From Sva-07 sp963716235 (lineage in GTDB: Bacteria; Actinomycetota; Acidimicrobiia; Acidimicrobiales; Ilumatobacteraceae), in the NCBI GenBank assembly GCA_963716235.1, contig CAVQTE010000030.1:186001-250000 (forward strand): a DNA stretch of 64,000 bases, given 5' to 3'. Under the pieces are notes generated by a model that ran no database searches, had not been told where the DNA came from, and saw only the letters and a list, made by a program, of their open reading frames with translations. A program made the position numbers and the translations under genes. This document shows, piece by piece, positions 26,812 through 34,662 of this stretch. Within the stretch, counting starts at the first letter, position 1. Each line of letters starts with the position of its first letter.

Positions 26812-27794
26812 GCAACGGACCGGTAGTGAGCGATCGTCGACGCCATCCCATCCGCGAAGGGAATCCGGGGGGTCCACCCCAGCGTCTGTTGCGCCTTGGA
26901 GTAGTCACCCTGGAAACTCCCGATGTCGATCCGCTCGAGTTCGTCCGGCCACGGCACGCAACGAACCGTGCTGTCGGTTCCTGCAGCAGCGATCGTGAGA
27001 CGGGCGATCTCCGACAGGGACAGGACCTCGCTGTGGCCGAGGTTGAAGACCTCGCCGGAGGTGCCGGGCATCGTCGCTGCACGCATCAGCGCATCGCACA
27101 CGTCGTCGACGTGCAGACAGTCACGCAGTTGTGATCCGTCGCCGAACAGTGAGATCTCGTCGCCGGCGAGTGCGAGACGGACGAACACCGGGAGGAACCC
27201 CAGGCCGGCGCGCTCGAGATGCTGTTGCGGGCCGTAGACGTTCGTCAACCGCAGCGACGTGGCATGGAGTTCGTGGACGTTCGAGTACACGAGATGCAGC
27301 TGCTCGCACGCCAGCTTGTCGACTCCGTTGACATCGACGGGAGCGGTGGGATGTCGCTCGTCGACGGGGAGGTACTGGGGACGCCCGTAGACCTGCCGGG
27401 TCGACGTCTGCACCACCATCGAGGTGGGCGCCGCTTGCCTCAACGTCTCGAGGAACAACAGGTGACTGCGAACGTTGAGTTCGAGGTCGCGCAGCGGATC
27501 GACCATCGAGTCGAGGTGGCTGACCTGACCCGCAATGTTGAACACGACGTCACTCCCCGCCGCAACGTCGGCCACAGCGGGAGAGCCGATGTCGGCAATG
27601 AGCACCTCGATGTCGTCGGCGACGTTGTCGCGCGACCCGCCGTGTTCGGGAATCAATGCGTCGACGACCGAGACGTACGCGCCGATGCCGCTCAAGTGAC
27701 GGACCAAATTCGAGCCGATGAATCCGAGACCGCCGGTGACGAGGCACCGCTTCCCCCTCAACGACTCCGCAATACCCTCATCGACGCTGATCAC
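26808..27794 (-). CDS. NAD-dependent epimerase/dehydratase with Asn in place of the catalytic Tyr
   Basis: 328 residues, extended-SDR fold. The NAD motif is CLVTGGLGFIGSNL; TSTRQVYG gives the Ser/Thr of the active site. The usual YxxxK is replaced: VNGVDKLACE has Asn where Tyr is expected, while Lys is kept. A product-side domain follows (VYGPQQHLERAG, RDCLHVDDVCDAL). It looks like a UDP-sugar epimerase or dehydratase, but the substitution may change the chemistry. GTG start with a box TAGATT 9 nt upstream. Confidence 0.88.
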   Translation of the reverse strand: MISVDEGIAESLRGKRCLVTGGLGFIGSNLVRHLSGIGAYVSVVDALIPEHGGSRDNVADDIEVLIADIGSPAVADVAAGSDVVFNIAGQVSHLDSMVDPLRDLELNVRSHLLFLETLRQAAPTSMVVQTSTRQVYGRPQYLPVDERHPTAPVDVNGVDKLACEQLHLVYSNVHELHATSLRLTNVYGPQQHLERAGLGFLPVFVRLALAGDEISLFGDGSQLRDCLHVDDVCDALMRAATMPGTSGEVFNLGHSEVLSLSEIARLTIAAAGTDSTVRCVPWPDELERIDIGSFQGDYSKAQQTLGWTPRIPFADGMASTIAHYRSVA

Positions 27795-27809
27795 AGGAAC
27801 GGCAATCTA
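27795..27809 (-). promoter_or_regulatory. Possible -10 box (TAGATT) of the epimerase operon
   Basis: TAGATT at 27809-27804, 9 nt, then GTG at 27794; the spacing is slightly longer than the usual 6-8 nt. Confidence 0.4.
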
Positions 27810-27856
27810 TGGTATCGAGCTCGCAGCGCGGGACATCGTGTCGGGTCCGCGTCGGG

Positions 27857-28960
27857 TCACGGGATCCACGACTCGACGATCACCAATCGGGCGAAGACCA
27901 CGAGCGCAGCGGCAGAGACGGACACCGTCGACGCCACGACCCATCGGCGTCGATCGGCCAGAAGATCGGCGGCCGCGAACGCCAGCGGAAACGCGAGGAC
28001 CGAATACCGTGCGAGGCCGATGACACCGAGCGCGAGCGCCGGCAACACCCCCAGGATCACCACGGTCGACCACGCCACGGGCTGGCGTCGCCAGCGCAGC
28101 GCGTAGGGCAGGACGAACACCACGAAGACCACGAAATGGAACAGGGCGAGTGGCTGGTGGATGACATCGGTGGCGAACTCGATCAGTGTGAGTTCATCCC
28201 ACCCGGCCTTCGCCGACCAGAACACGAGCGGGTCGCCGGTTGCGCTGTCGAGGTAGATCATCCAGCCGAGCAGCGCGGCCGCTGATGGGCCCACCAGCAC
28301 CGCGAGTTGCCGCAGTGTCGCGCGCATCCCGATGGCGATGACGACGATCACCACCACTGCGATCACGCCGTTCGGCCGGCTCGCGGTGGCAACGGCGGCC
28401 AACAGGCCGGCCAGCAGCCAGCGCCGCCGTTCGACCGCGAACACCGCCCAGATCAGGCCCGCCAGATAGAACGCGTCGGAGTACCCGAGGATGAGGCTGA
28501 GCCCACCGGGTGACAGCGAGATCACCCAGGGAACGAGATTGCCGCTGCGGGATCCCAGATGCTCCGTGGCGAGGAGCCGGGCGCCGGCGAGAGCGACGAG
28601 CGCGCCGATCCATGCCAGCCCGGTGAGCGCGACCGTCGACGGGACTCCGATCTGCATGAGTGCGCCACCAGCGGCGGGAAACAGCGGGAAGAACGGGTAC
28701 TCCGAGAAGCCGCCAGGCACGTACGGCTGGTCATACCAGTCCAGCGCGATGAACCGGAACCAGTTGCCGTCCATCGCCAGCAGGTTGGCGACCCGCAGCG
28801 TCCCGTCGGGAGGGCTGTCGACGATCAACACCGGAACGACCAGGAGACGAGCGAGCAACCACGGCAACACGACCGATCGGAACACGAACAGTTCCCGAAC
28901 ACGCGACGATGTCGTCGGCGCCTCGCGCGGTTCCCTAACCTGCGGTTGCGTCGTCGCCAT
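27857..28960 (-). CDS. PIG-V-like membrane mannosyltransferase
   Basis: 367 residues from ATG 28960. At least eight hydrophobic helices. After the first helix there is a large outer loop with DGNWFRFIALDWYDQPYV and FSEYPFFPLFP, the region that carries the catalytic acid and FFPL-type motif of PIG-V/GPI-mannosyltransferase-2 homologues in actinobacteria. SPGGLSLILGYSDAFYLAG matches the next conserved loop. It probably transfers mannose from a polyprenyl-phosphate donor to an outer-face acceptor, fitting the neighbouring GT2. Confidence 0.8.
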   Translation of the reverse strand: MATTQPQVREPREAPTTSSRVRELFVFRSVVLPWLLARLLVVPVLIVDSPPDGTLRVANLLAMDGNWFRFIALDWYDQPYVPGGFSEYPFFPLFPAAGGALMQIGVPSTVALTGLAWIGALVALAGARLLATEHLGSRSGNLVPWVISLSPGGLSLILGYSDAFYLAGLIWAVFAVERRRWLLAGLLAAVATASRPNGVIAVVVIVVIAIGMRATLRQLAVLVGPSAAALLGWMIYLDSATGDPLVFWSAKAGWDELTLIEFATDVIHQPLALFHFVVFVVFVLPYALRWRRQPVAWSTVVILGVLPALALGVIGLARYSVLAFPLAFAAADLLADRRRWVVASTVSVSAAALVVFARLVIVESWIP

Positions 28961-28983
28961 GCCCGGCGAATAGTAGAAGGTCG
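28961..28983. promoter_or_regulatory. Overlapping divergent promoter between the PIG-V-like and methyltransferase genes
   Basis: Only 23 bp separate the two start codons. TACTAT (minus, 28975-28970) lies 9 nt from the PIG-V ATG. TAGTAG (plus, 28971-28976) lies 7 nt from the GTG at 28984, although its last base is G. The boxes overlap, so the two transcripts would compete. Confidence 0.4.
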
Positions 28984-29730
28984 GTGTGCACTGTGGAGAT
29001 CGATGAGTACCGCCGCATGGCGCAGGTCGAGCACTCGCACTGGTGGTACGACTCGACCCGACGTCTGCTGCAGCAGCTCCTGGCCGCTGAGGCGGCGTCG
29101 GGTGGCCGGTTCCTCGACGTCGGCGCCGGCACCGGCGCAACAGGTGCGTGGCTGGCCGAGCACGGCTCACTCGTCGCGAGTGACTTCATGCCCCTGGCCC
29201 TGGAGCTCAATCGCGAGCGACACGAGGTTCCGGGTCAGACGCTCGAACTCGTCGCTGCCGATGCGACGAAGCTGCCCTTCGCCGGCGGTTCGTTCGATCT
29301 CTGTCTGTGCGTCACCGTGCTGTGCCACCAGTCGATCGTCGATCCGGCCGACGCCGTCAGGGAGCTGGCTCGCGTGGTTCGACCCGGCGGGGTGGTGTGT
29401 CTCTGGGAGCCCGGCGTGCGACGGCTTCGTCGTGCGCACGACCGCGTGACTCATTCGGCCCGTCGCTTCTCCCGGCGTGACCTCTCAGGCCTGCTGCGCA
29501 GCGCAGGGCTCACCGTCGAGCGGTCGTCGGGCGCGTACTCGTTCCTCGTGCCGCCCGCCGCGGTGAAGGCAGTGCTCGAACGTGGTGAGACGGCGAGCGA
29601 CCTCGACCACAACGAAGGCGGCCTCGGCGGGACCCTGGCAGCGCTGGCAAGCGCCGAACGGTCACTGCTCCGGCACACCGATCTCCCGGCCGGTCTGTCG
29701 GTGTTCGCGGTCGGCCGCGTGCCGCTTTGA
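28984..29730 (+). CDS. Class I SAM-dependent methyltransferase
   Basis: Up to 248 residues from GTG 28984 (GTG 28993 is an alternative). SAM-binding motif I is FLDVGAGTGATGAWL, motif II is near LVASDFMPLAL, and ADATKLPFAGGSFDLCLC and ELARVVRPGGVVCLWEP give motifs III-IV of the Methyltransf_11 type. WWYDSTRRLL at the N-terminus is often seen in methyltransferases of cell-surface sugar clusters. It may methylate a glycan built by the divergent genes. Its stop (29728-29730) abuts the convergent SDR stop. Confidence 0.88.
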   Translation: MCTVEIDEYRRMAQVEHSHWWYDSTRRLLQQLLAAEAASGGRFLDVGAGTGATGAWLAEHGSLVASDFMPLALELNRERHEVPGQTLELVAADATKLPFAGGSFDLCLCVTVLCHQSIVDPADAVRELARVVRPGGVVCLWEPGVRRLRRAHDRVTHSARRFSRRDLSGLLRSAGLTVERSSGAYSFLVPPAAVKAVLERGETASDLDHNEGGLGGTLAALASAERSLLRHTDLPAGLSVFAVGRVPL

Positions 29731-30627
29731 TCAGGAGAGCGCGCTGAGGAACAACGCCGTCTCGTCGGCGATGGTTGCCGGAACGGCGTATCCCTCCTGT
29801 GCCGTGACGGTGCCCCAGTGGGCGGCGAGGTCCTCCGGGGAGAGGTCGGTGGTGTTCGTGTAGCCGATTGTTTCGGCGATGAACACCTCCGCGACACGGC
29901 CGCCGCCGACAGAGAACACACGGCCGGTCGGCTCGCACGATTCGTGTGCGAGATAGGTGACGAGCGGCGAGATGAGCTCGGGCTGGAGCTTCTCGCCGAG
30001 GCCGCCGAGGATGTCCTCGGTCATGCGCGTCAGCGCGAGCGGTGCGATGGCATTGGCCTTGATGTTGTACTTGGCGCCCTCGACGGCAAGCACGTTGGTG
30101 AACCCGACGAGCCCCATCTTGGCGGCGCCGTAGTTCGCCTGACCGAAATTGCCGAAGATGCCGGCAGCCGACGACGTCGACACGATGCGGCCGTAGCCCT
30201 GTTCGCGCATCAGCTTCCACGCCGGCTGAGTGACGTTGAACGCGCCGCGAAGATGCACGGCGATCACCGGGTCGAACAGGTCGGCGTCCATGTTGTGGAA
30301 CGACTTGTCACGCAGGATGCCGGCGTTGTTGACGACGATGTCGATCTTGCCGAATGCATCGACTGCGCTCTGGACGATCGCCGCACCGCCCTCGGGCGTC
30401 GCGACCGAGTCGGTGTTGGCGACAGCCTCGCCACCGGCGGCGCGGATCTCGTCGACGACGAGCTGGGCCGCGCCCTTGTCGGAGCCGGTGCCGTCGACGG
30501 AACCGCCGAGATCGTTCACCACGATCAGCGCACCGCGCTTGGCCATCATCAGCGCGTGCTGGCGCCCGAGGCCGCCACCGGCGCCCGTGATGATCGCTAC
30601 CTTGCCGTCGAATCCGAGATCAGTCAT
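29731..30627 (-). CDS. SDR dehydrogenase of the 17-beta-HSD4 / (3R)-hydroxyacyl-CoA type
   Basis: 298 residues from ATG 30627. VAIITGAGGGLGRQHALMMAKRGALIVVNDLGG is the signature N-terminus of the peroxisomal multifunctional enzyme type 2 / FOX2 dehydrogenase branch; NNAGILRD, STSSAAG and YGAAKMG complete the active site. These enzymes oxidise 3-hydroxyacyl-CoA. A C-terminal extension beyond the core (about residues 245-298) is typical of this subgroup. No MaoC partner is adjacent; one occurs beside a related SDR at 57975. Confidence 0.88.
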   Translation of the reverse strand: MTDLGFDGKVAIITGAGGGLGRQHALMMAKRGALIVVNDLGGSVDGTGSDKGAAQLVVDEIRAAGGEAVANTDSVATPEGGAAIVQSAVDAFGKIDIVVNNAGILRDKSFHNMDADLFDPVIAVHLRGAFNVTQPAWKLMREQGYGRIVSTSSAAGIFGNFGQANYGAAKMGLVGFTNVLAVEGAKYNIKANAIAPLALTRMTEDILGGLGEKLQPELISPLVTYLAHESCEPTGRVFSVGGGRVAEVFIAETIGYTNTTDLSPEDLAAHWGTVTAQEGYAVPATIADETALFLSALS

Positions 30628-30641
30628 GGGTACCAACGCTA
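30628..30641 (-). promoter_or_regulatory. Leaderless -10 box (TAGCGT) of the SDR gene at 30627
   Basis: TAGCGT at 30641-30636, 8 nt, then ATG at 30627. Confidence 0.5.
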
Positions 30642-30675
30642 ACTGCGTCCCCCGTCCCTGCGAAAACCACCGTGC

Positions 30676-30714
30676 TGTGAGCAATGAACGCACCCCTTGC
30701 GTCCATCGCTCACA
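30676..30714. repeat. 39-nt palindromic repeat, family 2, copy B
   Basis: Arms TGTGAGCAAT (30676-30685) and ATCGCTCACA (30705-30714), inner stem ACGC/GCGT. Same length and arm sequence as 8414-8452, with different loop bases. It lies between two co-directional SDR genes. Confidence 0.75.
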
Positions 30715-30733
30715 GCGGGCGACGTGTGAGCGG

Positions 30734-31525
30734 TCAGAAGCGTTGGAAGCCGCCTTCGGAGTTGATGACCTGGCCGCGGATCCAAGCGCCTTCGTCGCTC
30801 ACCAGGAAGGTCACGAGGTTGGCCACGTCCGTCGGCGTGCCCCATCGGCCGTCGGGGAACATCGAGGCGACCCGGCGGTGGATGTCGGGCGGCGCGTACC
30901 CTGTGTCGACCGGGCCGGGATTGATGCAGTTGGCGACGATCCGCCGAGCGGAGAGTGCATGGTCGATGGAGCTGGTCATCTGATGCAGGGCGCCCTTCGA
31001 GACTGCGTATGCGATCTCACCGTCCATGGGCGCGATGTGCTGACCGCTCGTGAACCAGATCATCCGGCCGGTCGGCGAGTGATCGGCGGGTGCCGGCTCG
31101 TGGCGCTCGGCGAAGCGTTGCGCGAGCAACACGATGCTGCGCACGTTGGCCGCCCAGCATCGGTCGAGTTCGACGGCGTTCACATCGGCGAATGACAGCT
31201 GCGACGACCGGGCATGAACTGCGACGACGATGTCGAGACGGCCGTGCTCGTCGACCACTTCGTCGATGAGTGCTCCGGGGGCTCGGGGGTCCTCCAGATC
31301 GTGTTGTGCGACCTCGAAGGGAAGCGTTGTGACGGGGTCCTCGCCCCAGGGCATCTCAACATCGTGCGGGACCCATCCGGTCGCGGCGACCGTCGCTCCG
31401 AGTCGATCGAGGCGCTGTGCGAGCGTGGCGGCGATGCCGATCGAGCGTGAGACGCCGGTGACGAGCGCGACCCGGCCCTGCAGCGGTGATGAAGTCGACG
31501 ACGTGTCGTAGGTGCTCTGGGCCAT
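30734..31525 (-). CDS. SDR-family oxidoreductase
   Basis: 263 residues from ATG 31525. Cofactor motif ALVTGVSRSIGIAATLA, then an acidic region, IWFTSGQHI (Ser), YAVSKGALHQ (YxxxK) and NCINPGPVDTGY. The usual NNAG motif is VAVHARS here, so the second conserved loop is altered. That is not rare in SDRs, but the specificity cannot be inferred. Cytosolic. Confidence 0.85.
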   Translation of the reverse strand: MAQSTYDTSSTSSPLQGRVALVTGVSRSIGIAATLAQRLDRLGATVAATGWVPHDVEMPWGEDPVTTLPFEVAQHDLEDPRAPGALIDEVVDEHGRLDIVVAVHARSSQLSFADVNAVELDRCWAANVRSIVLLAQRFAERHEPAPADHSPTGRMIWFTSGQHIAPMDGEIAYAVSKGALHQMTSSIDHALSARRIVANCINPGPVDTGYAPPDIHRRVASMFPDGRWGTPTDVANLVTFLVSDEGAWIRGQVINSEGGFQRF

Positions 31526-31538
31526 CGAGGTGACGGTA
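31526..31538 (-). promoter_or_regulatory. Leaderless -10 box (TACCGT) of the SDR gene at 31525
   Basis: TACCGT at 31538-31533, 7 nt, then ATG at 31525. Confidence 0.5.
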
Positions 31539-31539
31539 G

Positions 31540-33928
31540 TCAGCTGCCGCCGGCTCGGCCGCGAAGGATTCGACAGGGCTCGTCGACGGTGACCAGCACG
31601 GACTCGTCGTCGTGGCGAACGGGCACGCCGGATCCGGTGAGAACCGTCAGCGTCAGGCCGTCGGGGTCGAGGTCGATGCGCATGCGCGAGCCGTGGCGAA
31701 GCAGATGGAATGTGACGCCGTCCCAGGCGCCGGGTAGCCGAGGGGAGAACTCGAGGTGGTCACCCTGCTCCACCATGCCGGCGAAGCCGTACACGATGCC
31801 GGCCCACACGCCGCCCGCCGATGCCACGTGCACGCCATCCGCAGTGTTCCCGTGTGCGTCGCACAGGTCGAGGTACAGCGCGCGGGTGAAGTAGTCGAGC
31901 GCCAGTTCGTCGTAGCCGACCTCGGCCGCCACCACGGCTTGCACGCACGCCGACAATGACGAATCGCCTGTCGTGATCGGGTCGTAGTAGTCGAAGTTGC
32001 GGCGCTTCTGGTCGACCGGGAACCGTTCGGAGCGCAGATACATCGCCAACACCACATCGGCCTGTTTGAGCACCTGATGGCGGTAGATGACGAGCGGGTG
32101 ATAGTGCAGCAGCAGCGGGTAGTTCTCGGGTGGCGTCGTCTCCCAGTCCCAGGGCTCGAGATCGAGGAACTCCGAATCCTGTGGGTTGATCCCCAGCTCC
32201 TCGTCGAACGGCAGGAACATGGCATCGGCGGCCGCGTCCCAGTCGTCGAGTTCCTGTTCGTCGAGACCGGTGGCACGGCGCAGGCGCCCGTAGGCCTCCG
32301 GGTTCCAGCTCGACAGGAACCGCACGGTTCGGGCCGCGTAGCGGAGATTGAACCTCGCCATGATGTTGGTGTAGAAGTTGTCGTTGACGACCGTCGTGTA
32401 CTCGTCGGGTCCGGTGACCCGGTGGATGTGGAACGTTTGTGAGCCGTTGCTCGAGTAGAAGCCCAGATCGACCCACAGGCGAGCGGTTTCGACCAGGATC
32501 TCCGCGCCTTCGTGCGACATGAAGTCGATGTCGCCGGATGCTTCGAGGTAGCGCCGCATCGCGAGCACGACTGCTGCGTTGATGTGGTACTGCGCGGTGC
32601 CGGCCGCGTAGTAGGCGGAGGCCTCTTCGCCGTTGATCGTGCGCCACGGATACAGCGCGCCGACCTGGCTCATCTCGCCGGCGCGTTGGCGAGCGGCGTC
32701 GAGCATCTTCCATCGGAAGCGGATCACCTTTCGCGCCGCCTCCGGCATCGTGTACGCGAGGAATGGCGCTACGTAGACCTCGGTGTCCCAGAAGTAGTGG
32801 CCGTCGTAGCCGCCTCCGGTGACGCCCTTCGCGGCGATGCCCTGCTCCTGCGTGCGCGCCGAGGCCTGAGCCAGTTGGAACAGGTTCCAGCGAAGGGCTT
32901 GCTGTGCCGCGGTCGTCGCCGCGGAGTTCGATGTCGGCATTCGACCAGAAGCCGTCGAGCCATTCGCGTTGCTCGATCAGCAGCTGGTCGGTCCCCTCGG
33001 ATTCGGCTCGCGCCAGAGTCCGGGTGCACCGATCGGCGAGCTCCTGCACCGGGACGCCGTTCGACGAGTGATAGGCCACGAACTTGGTGACCTTGATCGG
33101 GTCGCCTTGCGTGGCCCGCACGGTGAACACGGTCTTGGCCAGGTCGACGCCCACGTCGGTCTCGATGTCGGTGTTGCACGAGGTCTCGATGCGATGACGG
33201 GTTCCGCACGCCAGGGTCATCTCGCTGTTCGCGCATCGGTAGCCCAGGACGATCTCGTTGTCACGCTCGCGTTGGAGGCGTGGCTGCAGCACGCGGTGGT
33301 CGAACTTGCGGGCCTGCCTCGGATCCTTGCCCTCGCCGAGGGCCGCGGAACGCACGTGGTACTCGTCCTCGCCGTCCTGACGGTTGAGCAGCTGCGAGGA
33401 GATCACGATCGGGGCCGACGAGTCGAGCAGCGTCACCTCCAGCGACATCACCGCGAGGTGACGGTGCACGAGGCTGACCATTCGTTGCGACGACACCCTG
33501 ACTCGTTTGCCCGACGGTGTCCTCCAGATCATTTCGCGTGTGAGCACACCATTGCGGAAGTCGACGGCGCGCTCGTAGGTGTCGAGATCGGCCTCCGCCA
33601 GCAGCAGCGGCTCGTCGTCGACGTACAGCTTCATGAGCTTGGCATCGGGCACGTTGACGATGGTCTGGCCGGTCTTGGCGAACCCGAACGCATCCTCGGC
33701 GTGGAGGATCTGCCAGGTCTCGTGGAAGCCGTTCAGGTACGTGCCGTGGCTGTGAGCCTCGCGGCCCTCCTCCGGATTGGCGCGCATCCCGAGGTACCCG
33801 TTGCCCAGCGCGAACAGCGTCTCGGTCGTGCCGAGGTCGTCGCTGGAGTACTCCTGCTCGACGAGTCGCCACGGGTCGACTGGGAACCGGTGTGGCGGCA
33901 GGCCGTCGGGGGCCCCGTGGCGGTTCAC
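31540..33928 (-). pseudogene. GH65 disaccharide phosphorylase (maltose/trehalose type), frame-broken
   Basis: From GTG 33928 the N-terminal beta-sandwich (LFALGNGYLGMRANPEEG, TYLNGFHETW) runs to SNADIELRGDD. One extra base at about 32905-32940 shifts the frame into the (alpha/alpha)6 barrel. That part contains GHYFWDTEVY, the catalytic acid in GPDEYTTVVNDNFYTN and the phosphate-side KQADVVLAMYL. About 796 codons in total, normal for GH65. It phosphorolyses an alpha-linked glucose disaccharide to beta-glucose 1-phosphate plus glucose, which the coupled phosphoglucomutase then uses. The exact disaccharide is not determined. The start overlaps the preceding gene as GTGA. Confidence 0.88.
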
Positions 33929-34650
33929 GACGGTGCCCCCGGTGGCAAGAGGTCGGCCAGGTCGGCGACCACGAACGTCGCGCCGTGGCTCAGCAATGCC
34001 GGCGCGCCGGCACCGCGGTCGACGCCGATGACGACGGCGAATCCACCGGCGGCGCCGGCGGCGACGCCGGACACGGCGTCCTCGACCACGACGACGCGGT
34101 CGGGTGTGACCCCGAGCTGCTCGGCGGCGTGGGTGAACATGTCGGGTGCCGGTTTGCCGGCAATGTGCTGTTCGGCTGCGACGGTGCCATCGACCACAAC
34201 CTCGAATCGGGCCCCGAGACCGGCCGCATCGAGCACCGATCGGGCGTTCTTCGACGACGACACGATCGCTGCCTCGACGTTGTACTCGGCGAGCAGGTCG
34301 AGCGTGGCCGCCGAACTCGGGTAGGGCACGATGCCGTCACGTTCGAGGATCGTGTTGAACAACTCGTTCTTTCGATTCCCGAGCGCACAGACCGAGTCGA
34401 CACCGGGCGGGTCGCTCGGGTCGCCCTCGGCGAGCTCGACGTCGCGCGATGCGAGGAACGACCGCACGCCGTCGTAGCGGGGCTTGCCGTCGATGTAGCG
34501 GAGGTAGTCGGCCTCGGTGTAGCCGAACCCGGCGAACAGCTCACCCCAGGCGTGCTCGTGGATCTCGGCGGTGGGGGTGATCACGCCGTCGAGGTCGAAC
34601 AGGACGGCGTCGAATGTGCGCCAGTCGAACTCCGTCACGGCCCCGATCAC
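33925..34650 (-). CDS. pgmB: Beta-phosphoglucomutase (HAD family)
   Basis: 241 residues from GTG 34650. HAD nucleophile in VLFDLDGVITPTAEIH, motif II in IVSSSKNA, the catalytic lysine and KPAPDMF, and VVEDAVSG. The layout with a helical cap and the pairing with a GH65 phosphorylase identify beta-phosphoglucomutase, which interconverts beta-glucose 1-phosphate and glucose 6-phosphate. It is the first gene of the operon and is followed by the phosphorylase with a 4-bp overlap. Confidence 0.9.
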   Translation of the reverse strand: MIGAVTEFDWRTFDAVLFDLDGVITPTAEIHEHAWGELFAGFGYTEADYLRYIDGKPRYDGVRSFLASRDVELAEGDPSDPPGVDSVCALGNRKNELFNTILERDGIVPYPSSAATLDLLAEYNVEAAIVSSSKNARSVLDAAGLGARFEVVVDGTVAAEQHIAGKPAPDMFTHAAEQLGVTPDRVVVVEDAVSGVAAGAAGGFAVVIGVDRGAGAPALLSHGATFVVADLADLLPPGAPS

Positions 34651-34662
34651 TCGGCCAGGTTA
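34651..34662 (-). promoter_or_regulatory. Leaderless -10 box (TAACCT) of the pgmB-GH65 operon
   Basis: TAACCT at 34662-34657, 6 nt, then GTG at 34650. It overlaps the last bases of the upstream acyl-CoA synthetase gene. Confidence 0.5.

Noticed and set aside
1482..32940. Programmed frameshifting to explain the frame breaks
   Set aside because: The sites share no slippery heptamer, stop context or stimulatory stem, and affect unrelated families.
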